This document shows, piece by piece, positions 15,703 through 23,500 of a stretch of 28,640 nucleotides of DNA. The notes under the pieces were generated by a model that worked only from the letters and a program-made list of their open reading frames with translations, was not told the origin of the DNA and made no database searches. Source of the stretch: Clostridia bacterium (GTDB lineage: Bacteria; Bacillota; Clostridia; UBA1381); assembly GCA_900751685.1 (NCBI GenBank), contig CAADSR010000165.1, positions 1-28,640 on the forward strand, given 5' to 3'. Within the stretch, counting starts at the first letter, position 1, and each line of letters begins with the position of its first letter. The translations under genes and the position numbers were made by a program.

Positions 15703-15930
15703 ATGTATAAAAGAATACGAGATTTACGCGAAGATAAAGATTTAACACAAAAACAGATTGCGGAGTACCTCGGTTGCAGTCAACGGGTTTATAGTAATTA
15801 TGAGCGTGGTGACATTGATATCCCCACTGAGATTTTAATTAAATTAGCCGTTTTTCACAACACAAGCACCGATTATTTATTAGGATTAACTGATAATTCA
15901 GCTCCCTATTCTAAAAACAAAAGCGAATAA
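15703..15930 (+). CDS. Xre/Cro-CI family HTH transcriptional regulator
   Basis: Small DNA-binding protein of 75 residues consisting almost wholly of one Cro/CI-type helix-turn-helix. It runs RIRDLREDKDLTQKQIAEYL (helices 1-2), then GCSQRVYSNYERGDIDIPTE (recognition helix and following turn), ending STDYLLGLTDNSAP. The STDYLLG end is typical of Firmicute phage-like and stand-alone repressors. The ATG at 15703 has GAGGTG 7 nt upstream; an in-frame GTG 9 nt earlier is part of that site and is not the start. It lies divergent from a small gene with two TAGCGA-N5-TCGCTA palindromes between. Its short length leaves no ligand or protease domain, so it probably acts as a simple dimeric repressor of its own promoter region. 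Confidence 0.85.
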   Translation: MYKRIRDLREDKDLTQKQIAEYLGCSQRVYSNYERGDIDIPTEILIKLAVFHNTSTDYLLGLTDNSAPYSKNKSE

Positions 15931-16002
15931 ATTTCTTGCGAATCAGTCAAAATTTAGTCAAATGGCAGAAAACAGTTCAAAAGTAAACAAAACAGAAAGC
16001 AG

Positions 16003-16037
16003 AAAACCCGCTCAAACCTAGTGTTTAAGCGGGTTTT
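16003..16037 (-). terminator. Terminator downstream of tRNA-Trp
   Basis: Inverted repeat of 15 bp (16003-16017 with 16023-16037), arms containing ACCCGCT and AGCGGGT. On the minus strand the only non-Watson-Crick pair is a U-G wobble, while on the plus strand it is a C-A mismatch. TTTT ends the stem just after the tRNA 3' end. It may also stop the regulator transcript coming from the left. Confidence 0.85.
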
Positions 16038-16040
16038 GTT

Positions 16041-16116
16041 TGGCAGGGGTACAAGGACTCGAACCTTGGGCACATGGTTTTGGAGACCATTGCTCTACCA
16101 ACTGAGCTACACCCCT
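16041..16116 (-). tRNA. tRNA-Trp (anticodon CCA)
   Basis: Minus strand. Acceptor AGGGGTG pairs with TACCCCT (one G-U), discriminator G, and CCA is encoded. D-arm GCTCAGTTGGTAGAGC; anticodon stem ATGGT/ACCAT with loop CTCCAAA, so anticodon CCA; variable GTGCC-type stretch; T-arm with GGTTCGAGTCC. The fold is complete, 76 nt including CCA. It reads UGG (Trp). Confidence 0.96.
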
Positions 16117-16134
16117 ATATCAAACTGCTTTTTT

Positions 16135-16163
16135 ATTTTACTATAAACTCCGCTGGAAGTCAA
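16135..16163 (-). promoter_or_regulatory. Sigma-A promoter of tRNA-Trp
   Basis: On the minus strand, TTGACT (16158-16163), 17 nt, TAAAAT (16135-16140), about 18 nt before the mature tRNA 5' end. Confidence 0.8.
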
Positions 16164-16221
16164 GTATTTTTAGAAATAATTTGCCCATTTTGAGCAAATC
16201 AGGTTATTGTTTCCGCAAAAG

Positions 16222-16261
16222 AAAAGAGCGTTTATGGTAGGCCAACCATAAACGCTCTTTT
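16222..16261 (-). terminator. Terminator at the end of the cohesin/dockerin/SLH gene block
   Basis: Perfect 17-bp inverted repeat (16222-16238 and 16245-16261) with a 6-nt loop, ending in TTTT on the minus strand. It starts 1 nt after the stop codon of the small dockerin gene. The outer arms AAAAGAGCG/CGCTCTTTT make it usable from both sides. Confidence 0.92.
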
Positions 16262-16262
16262 G

Positions 16263-17357
16263 TTAGTTTACATAAGTTTTATTATAGTACATTTTGAGGA
16301 TATTCAGATCCGCTATGGTAAGGAGACCATCGCCGTTTAGGTCCAAAAGACCTAGATCCTCCGGCACCTTTGCCATCGCCCGGATCAAAGCAGAGCGGTC
16401 GCTCATTTTGATTCCCTGGTCCCCATCAATATCCCCGCAATAAAGCTGCTGGCTTCCAAAGCTATGCCCGTCACCGGTCACCTCCAGTGTCTGGATCTGG
16501 TTGGTCAAATGGGCTTTTTTTACGATCCCAGCACTCTCGGTACGCTCCCCTTTAGGGCGCTGTACTGCAAAGTCCCAGCTGCAGCGGCCATTTACTTGTC
16601 CTATCAACTCGTCACCGGCATAATAGCGGTCAGTCCCTACGCCTTCATTATCGTAAAGGGTGACCCAAATATCATGGTTCGGGTTCCAAGCTTGTACCGT
16701 TCCTGAGATCTGTTCCATCTCAGCAGGAGGCGCTTCACTTTCAATCACAAACCCAATATCTGTGTCGATATCCGTATTATCAAAATCATCCAGAATGATT
16801 TTTCCCTGATAAAATCCGGAAATCTTCCATTGGCTGCGCTCCTCCGGCGTTGCATCCCGCCAGGTAAAAGCATTCAAACATCCGCCCTGTTCCTCATCAT
16901 AAATGGGTAACTTAGCCCTATCAGTCAGCATCCAATTCATTTGCGATACTGCATGATCATCCACATCCTCGCTTGCAATTTCAAATGTCGCAAACAGTTC
17001 ACGGTCCGTCAATACCAAATCTTGATCGCTTTCTTCACCATATGCAGTCGTCCATTCAATCGCATAATAGGATAAAGGATTCGATAAATCTAACGGATAT
17101 ATGGGCTCAAATATATCTTCGTTAATCTTACAGGTTATTTTATCCTTCAAGCTGCTGTAAAAGCGAATACCGAATCCACCATTGCGCATACGTGCGCCAT
17201 TCATTAGATAAACCTCCGCAGTATAGCCAATATCGGACTTTTTTACCTCAATTTTATAATAGGGTGTGGCAGGTTCTGCTGTTGTTTGGGCAGACGCTGC
17301 CCACAAGCTGCTAAATGACAGCACAGTAAGAAGAATCCATAAAAAACATTTTCTCAA
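16263..17357 (-). CDS. Secreted small cohesin-like/dockerin protein, last gene of the block
   Basis: Exported protein of about 364 residues. It is read from TTG at 17357: AAGGAGGG lies 6 nt upstream, while the TTG two codons earlier touches that site. Signal peptide MRKCFLWILLTVLSFSSLWA, cleavage near ASA/QT. An N-terminal beta-sandwich (about 30-195, with GGFGIRF) resembles the cohesin-like modules of the two genes upstream. A small beta module (about 213-300, ISGTVQAWNPN) is like the carboxypeptidase-regulatory module that often precedes dockerins. Residues 307-364 are a type I dockerin with two intact 12-residue calcium loops, DIDGDQGIKMSD and DLNGDGLLTIAD. Dockerins plug into cohesins, so docking onto an SLH-anchored neighbour is plausible. 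It starts about 20 nt after the upstream stop codon, so they form an operon, and a 17-bp terminator follows directly. No catalytic motif is seen. Confidence 0.82.
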   Translation of the reverse strand: MRKCFLWILLTVLSFSSLWAASAQTTAEPATPYYKIEVKKSDIGYTAEVYLMNGARMRNGGFGIRFYSSLKDKITCKINEDIFEPIYPLDLSNPLSYYAIEWTTAYGEESDQDLVLTDRELFATFEIASEDVDDHAVSQMNWMLTDRAKLPIYDEEQGGCLNAFTWRDATPEERSQWKISGFYQGKIILDDFDNTDIDTDIGFVIESEAPPAEMEQISGTVQAWNPNHDIWVTLYDNEGVGTDRYYAGDELIGQVNGRCSWDFAVQRPKGERTESAGIVKKAHLTNQIQTLEVTGDGHSFGSQQLYCGDIDGDQGIKMSDRSALIRAMAKVPEDLGLLDLNGDGLLTIADLNILKMYYNKTYVN

Positions 17358-17379
17358 AACCAACCCTCCTTCCGGCTGT

Positions 17380-20300
17380 TTATTTTAGCTGGTCGATCCG
17401 GTTCAAAAAGACTGCGGATTCCGCACGTGTCGTTTGATCCAGCGGGCACACATTATTTTCAGCATTTCCCTGGATCAGCTGCATGGATACAAGCACCTGT
17501 ACCGCTTCTGCCGCATAATCTGCGATCTGGCCCGCATCATTAAAGTCTACAGCGTCACCTTGGACATCTTGCGGGATCTTATCTAACCGTGATAATGCAC
17601 GATATGTCATGGTCATCATATCCTGGCGGGTGATCATCCCTTCCGGATCAAAGCAGTTATCCCCGATCCCATCAATAATACCAAGGGATTTTGCTATTGT
17701 GATCTCAGGATAATAATAAGCATCCTGGGGCACATCATCAAAGAAAGAGGTATACTCACTCTCCAGCTGGAACATACGGGCGAGCAATGCGGCAAAATCA
17801 CCCCGGCGGATCGGGTTCATTGGTGAAAATTCTGTTTCGCTGGTCCCCTTGATAACGCCTTTATCCGCTAAAGCATAGATCGCATCCTTTGCCCAGCTCA
17901 CGCTGTCTAAGTCCGTAAACCGCTCCGATGGCTTTTGGGATGGCTGCGGGGACGCTGTCGGAGAAACCGTCGGGGATGGGGAAGCGGTCGTTCCAGGAGT
18001 TGTATCCCCCCCAGGGGTCGTGTCTCCTCCCGGCTTCGGTTTTGGATTTACCGGCCGGCCCCCTGTGGAAGGCCCGCTGCTTTTGGCTATGACCGTCACA
18101 GGAAATGCTTTTTGTTCTTGTGCGTCATTTTTGGAGATACGCGCTGTCAGGGTAACCCCCACATCGTTCCCATCCTCTGGACGCTCTACCTTTCCGTCCG
18201 TTGAGATGATTGCTTTATTACTGGAATCCCATTCGATCTTACAGCCATGCGCCCCATTTACAGGCAGCACTAGGTCCTTTGTAACATTGAATGCACTGTC
18301 CCCTGTTCCATAGGTAATGGCTAAACCTTCTGCCGCTTTTTTAACAGCTTCCTGGTCTGCGTTCGGATCCGGCTCTGTGCTTTCTGCCGCAATGACCTGC
18401 AGGCCAGAAAATTTCTTCTCGTCAGTCAATTTACCTAATGTGACCGTTGCGGTCATAGTAACGGCTGTATTCTGCTCAGGACGGTTCACAAGAACGCCTG
18501 TTTTATCAATAATATCTTCTTTAGAAGATTTCCATTCAACCGTAGAACCGTTTGGAAGGACTTTTGGCAATGTAAGGTCGGCAGTAATACTATCTTTGCT
18601 GTCGCCTACCGCATAACCAATTTCCAGGTCTATATAATCCTGCTGGAATTTTTCACTATCTGTAGGCCCCTTTACTTCTTCTTGTAGAACAAGCACAGGA
18701 TCAAATTGTTTTACGTTAGTCGCGCCATCCTTTGAAATAGTCGCCGTTAAAGTAACACGCTGGTCCGATTGGGGCGGCGTAACATCACCATACTTTGTAA
18801 CAACTAGCTCATTGCTGGACTCCCATGAAATATCCGTTTCCTCCCTGCCCCGGGTTATTAGGGTCAGGTTTTTCGTTACATGGTCTTTATGATCGCCGCT
18901 TGCATAACCGATTTCCAAGTCAGCCGCGACCTTGTCTACAATTTGCTGGGCGGTTTCCGGCTCTTGCCCGCTATCTTCACTTTTCTCTGCTTTTACAGTG
19001 ACCGTAAATACCTTTTCACTATCAAAGCTTCCATTATATAAATTTGCTGTCAACCGCACCTGGGTGTCCTGCTGCGGCCGTGCAACGATTACTCCATCAC
19101 TTGCAATTAAATCCTCCTGGTCAGATGTCCATTCGATCCTGCTGCCATAGATCCCCCTTTCGGTTAAGATCACATCGGAGGTGACGCTTCCGGCATGGTC
19201 TCCGGGTGCAAATTTAATTTCCAGTGCGTCCGTATCAGAAGCAAGGTCCGCTTTATTCATTTCATCGGTTACACCAGACTCTTTTACATGAAGTAATGGG
19301 AATACACGTGTTGCCGTGACCTTTTGCGTGCTTATTTGCCTTGTCACGGTTGCTTTTACTTCAACAGTTGTAGGCTCGCTCCGTGGGATGACCGCTCCAG
19401 AGGATGTAATAACATCTTTAAGATTTGGCTCCCATTCGACCGTAGTGTTATACAATCCAATGGTAGGGAAAACAAGGTTGGAGGTCACCGACTCATAGCT
19501 GTCTGTCCCGGAGAAACCGATCTCCAATGCGGCAGCAGCAGCCTCTACCAGCTCAAGGTCCGCCGGTAACACGATCAATTGGGTAGTGTCACTGTCTTTC
19601 ACCGTGACCGACCCAGTCTTTGTCTGATAGCCATCCATTGAAGCTTTATATGTATACGTGCCTGGCGTCAAGCTAATACTGCCTGTCCCGGATGCGGAAA
19701 TAGACACAGGCGTCTGCCCAACCGTAACCGTTGCGGGCAGCGGATTGCTCAGGTTGTCTATAACCTTGAGATTTACAGTATAAAAATAAATTGGCTCTTT
19801 GGTCACATTGGGGTAATTAAAGGAAACGTTACACATATATTCTTCCCATTCTGTATTATACGTGTAACCTACCCCTACCCGTGAAACAAGATAAGCACCG
19901 TCCCTCCAGCCCGGATACATCCCGCTTTTGATATATTTTAAGCGCAGGGTATCGCGGTTGAAGTCGTCTATTGTGACACCGTCTGCCAGCGTAAATGTAA
20001 TAGTACCGATCAGATACGGTGCAGCACTAGCATCCACATTGCTGCTGGATGCATACCAAGGGATCATAACATGCCCCTCGGATTCTGAGACCAGCAGGGA
20101 ATTGGAAAGGCCCTCTGTCGTCAGGGAAACGCCGCTGCCGGCGGTTACCGTCCCTGTAAGGGTCCCATTAGTATTCAGATTTAACTTGTCCTTATCATAC
20201 TGCAGTGCAAACCGCCCTGAAACTGCATTGATATCATGAATGTATATTGCAACACTAAATGTGTTTTTTTCATCGTCATAGGCGCCCTCAACATTATATC

Positions 20301-20400
20301 CAGTTTTCGATGGTGCGGCAAAAGCTGCCGGGCAGATTCCAACAAAAAGCGCCAGTATAAGTACTATGCTCAATAATTTGTTTCTTAATGGAACATTCAC
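17380..20400 (-). CDS. SLH-anchored surface protein with N-terminal cohesin-like module and five Ig-like repeats
   Basis: Exported wall protein of about 1006 residues. It is read from GTG at 20400, because GAAGGGGG lies 7 nt upstream; an ATG eight codons earlier would put that site inside the gene. Signal peptide to about 28 (AAFAA/PSK). A cohesin-like beta-sandwich follows (33-170, NAVSGRFALQYDKDKLNLN), then a PEGA/carboxypeptidase-regulatory-like module (203-280). Five atrophied bacterial Ig-like repeats lie at about 286-372, 384-472, 484-573, 582-672 and 683-773. Each opens LEIGYxxGD-like and contains IEWxSSxxxII and RPExxTxVxxTA patterns. A Pro/Thr/Ser linker (775-825) and three SLH domains (828-1000; PIRRGDFAALLARMF, ITRQDMMTMTYRAL, TTRAESAVFLNRI) end the chain. 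This is the layout of an anchoring scaffoldin: wall-binding end, stalk, protein-binding tip. The tip could hold dockerin proteins encoded in the same operon (inference). It is read together with the dockerin gene downstream. Confidence 0.82.
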   Translation of the reverse strand: MNVPLRNKLLSIVLILALFVGICPAAFAAPSKTGYNVEGAYDDEKNTFSVAIYIHDINAVSGRFALQYDKDKLNLNTNGTLTGTVTAGSGVSLTTEGLSNSLLVSESEGHVMIPWYASSSNVDASAAPYLIGTITFTLADGVTIDDFNRDTLRLKYIKSGMYPGWRDGAYLVSRVGVGYTYNTEWEEYMCNVSFNYPNVTKEPIYFYTVNLKVIDNLSNPLPATVTVGQTPVSISASGTGSISLTPGTYTYKASMDGYQTKTGSVTVKDSDTTQLIVLPADLELVEAAAAALEIGFSGTDSYESVTSNLVFPTIGLYNTTVEWEPNLKDVITSSGAVIPRSEPTTVEVKATVTRQISTQKVTATRVFPLLHVKESGVTDEMNKADLASDTDALEIKFAPGDHAGSVTSDVILTERGIYGSRIEWTSDQEDLIASDGVIVARPQQDTQVRLTANLYNGSFDSEKVFTVTVKAEKSEDSGQEPETAQQIVDKVAADLEIGYASGDHKDHVTKNLTLITRGREETDISWESSNELVVTKYGDVTPPQSDQRVTLTATISKDGATNVKQFDPVLVLQEEVKGPTDSEKFQQDYIDLEIGYAVGDSKDSITADLTLPKVLPNGSTVEWKSSKEDIIDKTGVLVNRPEQNTAVTMTATVTLGKLTDEKKFSGLQVIAAESTEPDPNADQEAVKKAAEGLAITYGTGDSAFNVTKDLVLPVNGAHGCKIEWDSSNKAIISTDGKVERPEDGNDVGVTLTARISKNDAQEQKAFPVTVIAKSSGPSTGGRPVNPKPKPGGDTTPGGDTTPGTTASPSPTVSPTASPQPSQKPSERFTDLDSVSWAKDAIYALADKGVIKGTSETEFSPMNPIRRGDFAALLARMFQLESEYTSFFDDVPQDAYYYPEITIAKSLGIIDGIGDNCFDPEGMITRQDMMTMTYRALSRLDKIPQDVQGDAVDFNDAGQIADYAAEAVQVLVSMQLIQGNAENNVCPLDQTTRAESAVFLNRIDQLK

Positions 20401-20506
20401 ATTCTTTCCCCCTTCGAGAATCATTTGCTGTTTTTATTGTAATACGATCCTTCCACTCACTAAATACATTGCAAAAATATTTTGTTCTTCTAAACAATAG
20501 GGATTT

Positions 20507-20526
20507 GGGCGGGCCAGAGCCCGCCC
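20507..20526 (-). other. GC-rich intercistronic hairpin
   Basis: Perfect 8-bp inverted repeat GGGCGGGC/GCCCGCCC with a 4-nt loop, 47 nt after the stop of the 1573-aa gene and about 106 nt before the next start. It is not followed by a U-tract on either strand, so it is unlikely to be an efficient terminator; an mRNA processing or stability element is more likely. The rest of this gap is A/T-rich and no convincing promoter is seen. Confidence 0.7.
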
Positions 20527-20573
20527 TCCCAGATCTTACCGTGTTTTATACTGTTATCCGCTGTGATGTTCTC

Positions 20574-23500
20574 TTAGGAAGAGAATTTTGTATAAGTAAC
20601 TGTTGTTGCCCGGGCACCAAAGTTTACTTTTACAAATGTCATATCCTCAATGGATGGCCTGTCGCTATTGTCTATAACATTAGCCTTTCTTTTTCCGTTT
20701 TCACTTGCAGTGGATAAAAATCCATTTGCTACAATACCCGCGTCACCTAAAGTAATATATCCATGATCCCAAGATGCATCGCCTGCTAATGGAACAATTG
20801 GTTTTGGCGCATCCGTGCCGCCAAAATTAGTTACCTTTCCATCCATATCCGTTGTCACTTCAAAGCCGGTGATCGTATAATTCAGATAACCGTTTTTGGA
20901 GACTGTTACATCCCAGGTACCTAGCGGCAGGGATACCGTGAAGGTTGCGTTTGTACGGTCGAGCGTTGTGTTTTGCGTGATTTTTTTCTTGTCACTTTTT
21001 CTTGTAAATGTCACGGTCGCAGGAGTATTTACTGGCTCAGTTAAAACTGTGCTTGCTCCTTTTGCACCACTTGACAGGTCTACAATACCAGTGACTCTAT
21101 AGCCCTTTTCACCAAAAGTAGCCCCTACTGTAGTATCTCCTGTCAATGCAGGTATTTTTTGCGGGGTATTGGTCAGTGCGCCATCTAAGCCCGTCAAAAG
21201 TTCCCCATTGACCTTCACACCGGCATATTCCCAATCGTTTCCCTTTGTTGTAAAGGTAAACTCAGGAGAGTCCCCTAAGTTATAGGAAAGGATACCAGAC
21301 GGGGAGATCGTACCAACACCAGACTCTACATAAGCGTTTACAAATACAGTAAAAGATTCTGCCGCATTCTTTTCTTTGAATTTAACCAGGACCGTGTACT
21401 GTTTTCCGCCTGCTGGTTCAAAAGAATAGGAGCTGTCTGTTTTGGTCAGCTCTACAGTTGTACCGGCAGTATCCTTGGCTTCTACGGAATCTACTACATA
21501 ATCAGCGCTTTCCGGCGTTACGGTCAGGGTAAACGCCTTATCATCTGCTTTCGTTGTGTCCACAATAAATGTCTTTGTTGTATTTCCTGGAATAGTAGCT
21601 GTATTTGCAGCCGGCGCTGTTACTTCAGCGCTACCCTTATCACCAACCGCAACAGAAACAGCAGCTTCTGTCTTACTCGGAACAACCGGGCCTTCCGGGT
21701 CATTCGGGTCATAGAAACCGAACGTTACTGTGATGTTCTGGTCTTTATCAACACCTACAAATTTATAACTCATGCTGTAATCCGCTTCGATCTTATAAGA
21801 ATCGCTTGAAAGCGGGGCGCCATTTAAATATACTTTATCGATCCGGTAGCCTTCTGCCGGAGTAAAGATAAAGTCGTCTGAATCCTTGTTCGCATCACCG
21901 GACTTGATCTGCTGCGTTTTTTCACTGGCTGGGTCTGCGTCAGAAGCGCCCTTCATAACAGTACCGTTCGGGCCTGCATTTGCAGTGATCGTATAGGTTT
22001 CTTCTGCCGGCGCTACCAGTGTGCTGTCCAACTTGATCACAATATCACTGGACTTAAAACCATTATCATCCGCTGCCGGAGGTAATTGTGCCAAAGTCGT
22101 ATCATCAATATAATCCGCCGGGATAACAAACGCATTTTTTGCTGCGTTAAAGGTCGCGTATTTGTTTTCACCATTAATAACTATTGGAAGGGTCTTGCTT
22201 ACCGGAATGGTAAATGCATAACCACTGTCTGGTTTTATGTTGAACAGGTAATCTACGCCGTTATATGCAATCTCCGCCCCTGCGTTCGTTACATGCTCCG
22301 CATCGCCTGTGATCTCTCCGCTTTCCATTTTCTTTATAGAAACTGGATGGTAGATCTTTGTGGTCAACACGATCGTTTCTGTTGTTGTACCGGTTTCTGA
22401 AGAGGTCACTGGTTTTACTTCGGTTTCTACTGCGTCATTTCCTGCCAAGGTCCCCCATTCAAAAGGATATGCCCAATAACCATGCTTGTTTACCGCATAA
22501 TAATAGGTTACCTGCCCCTTGCTGGTATCGACTAGCTGTGCCACACTACCGGTCGCGTCTGCAGTTAATGTTTCTGCAGCTGCTGCACCCGGTTTTACTT
22601 TTATTACGCCATCCACGTTTTCACAGTCTGCTGCATCATACAAATCGATCATTGCATTTGGAACTGGGGCTCCCACTTCGTCTTTTACAATAAATTCGAT
22701 TTTGGAAGATGCAACATTGAACCCGCTGTAAGTGATGTTGGTAATAACGTCATAAACACCATTTCCAGCTTCTCCACTTGCTAATTCAGTTACAGCTACC
22801 TGATAGAAACCATTGGCCAATGCCTTTGATTTATGGATCCTGCCTTCGGGTAGCTCTGCATCCGGATCATCTGGACTTGTTTCATTTACATTCGCTGCAT
22901 CTGTATAGCGGAAAAATTCCATCAAGAACGGATAGGCATCGCTCCAAACCCCATCACATGCTGCAATTACTTTAGCTCCGTTTTCTGTTAAATCATATGG
23001 CATTACCGTAAATGAATTTGCAGTTACATTCTTGATATTAGCACCGGGTTTTAACTCAAAGGTATAAGTCGCAACTAGCGCACCAGAAATTGCATCTAAA
23101 AACGCATCATCTGCACCAATGTTTTTTGTTTGCCATATGAACGCATGATATGCTCCTGTAGAGGTCTTTCCTGTAGTAATAGCCGGGATTTCTATTCCCG
23201 CCATGTCGTTTTTACCCGATTCAAACGTTTGATTAAATTCCTCAATGCCTACAGACTCATTTAAAACAAACCCATTTGTATCGGCTAACTTAAATAAGCT
23301 ATCATCATATTTTAAACCAAACGTACCAAAAGTTGCTTTTACATTGCGTAATACTACTTTTGCCGTAAATATATTGCTTTTGTCACCGCTGCCCCGCTCA
23401 ATCACTACATCATATACCGGGTCGTCGATCGGGTCTAACACCGGTGTGACCTCGGTTACTTCTGTGACCTTATTTGTGTCTGCCAGCTGGTCACCGCTTG

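Noticed and set aside
20425..20470. Possible promoter before the SLH cohesin-like gene
   Set aside because: A TTACAAT-like -10 exists on the minus strand, but no -35 at suitable spacing; read-through from upstream is the simpler reading.
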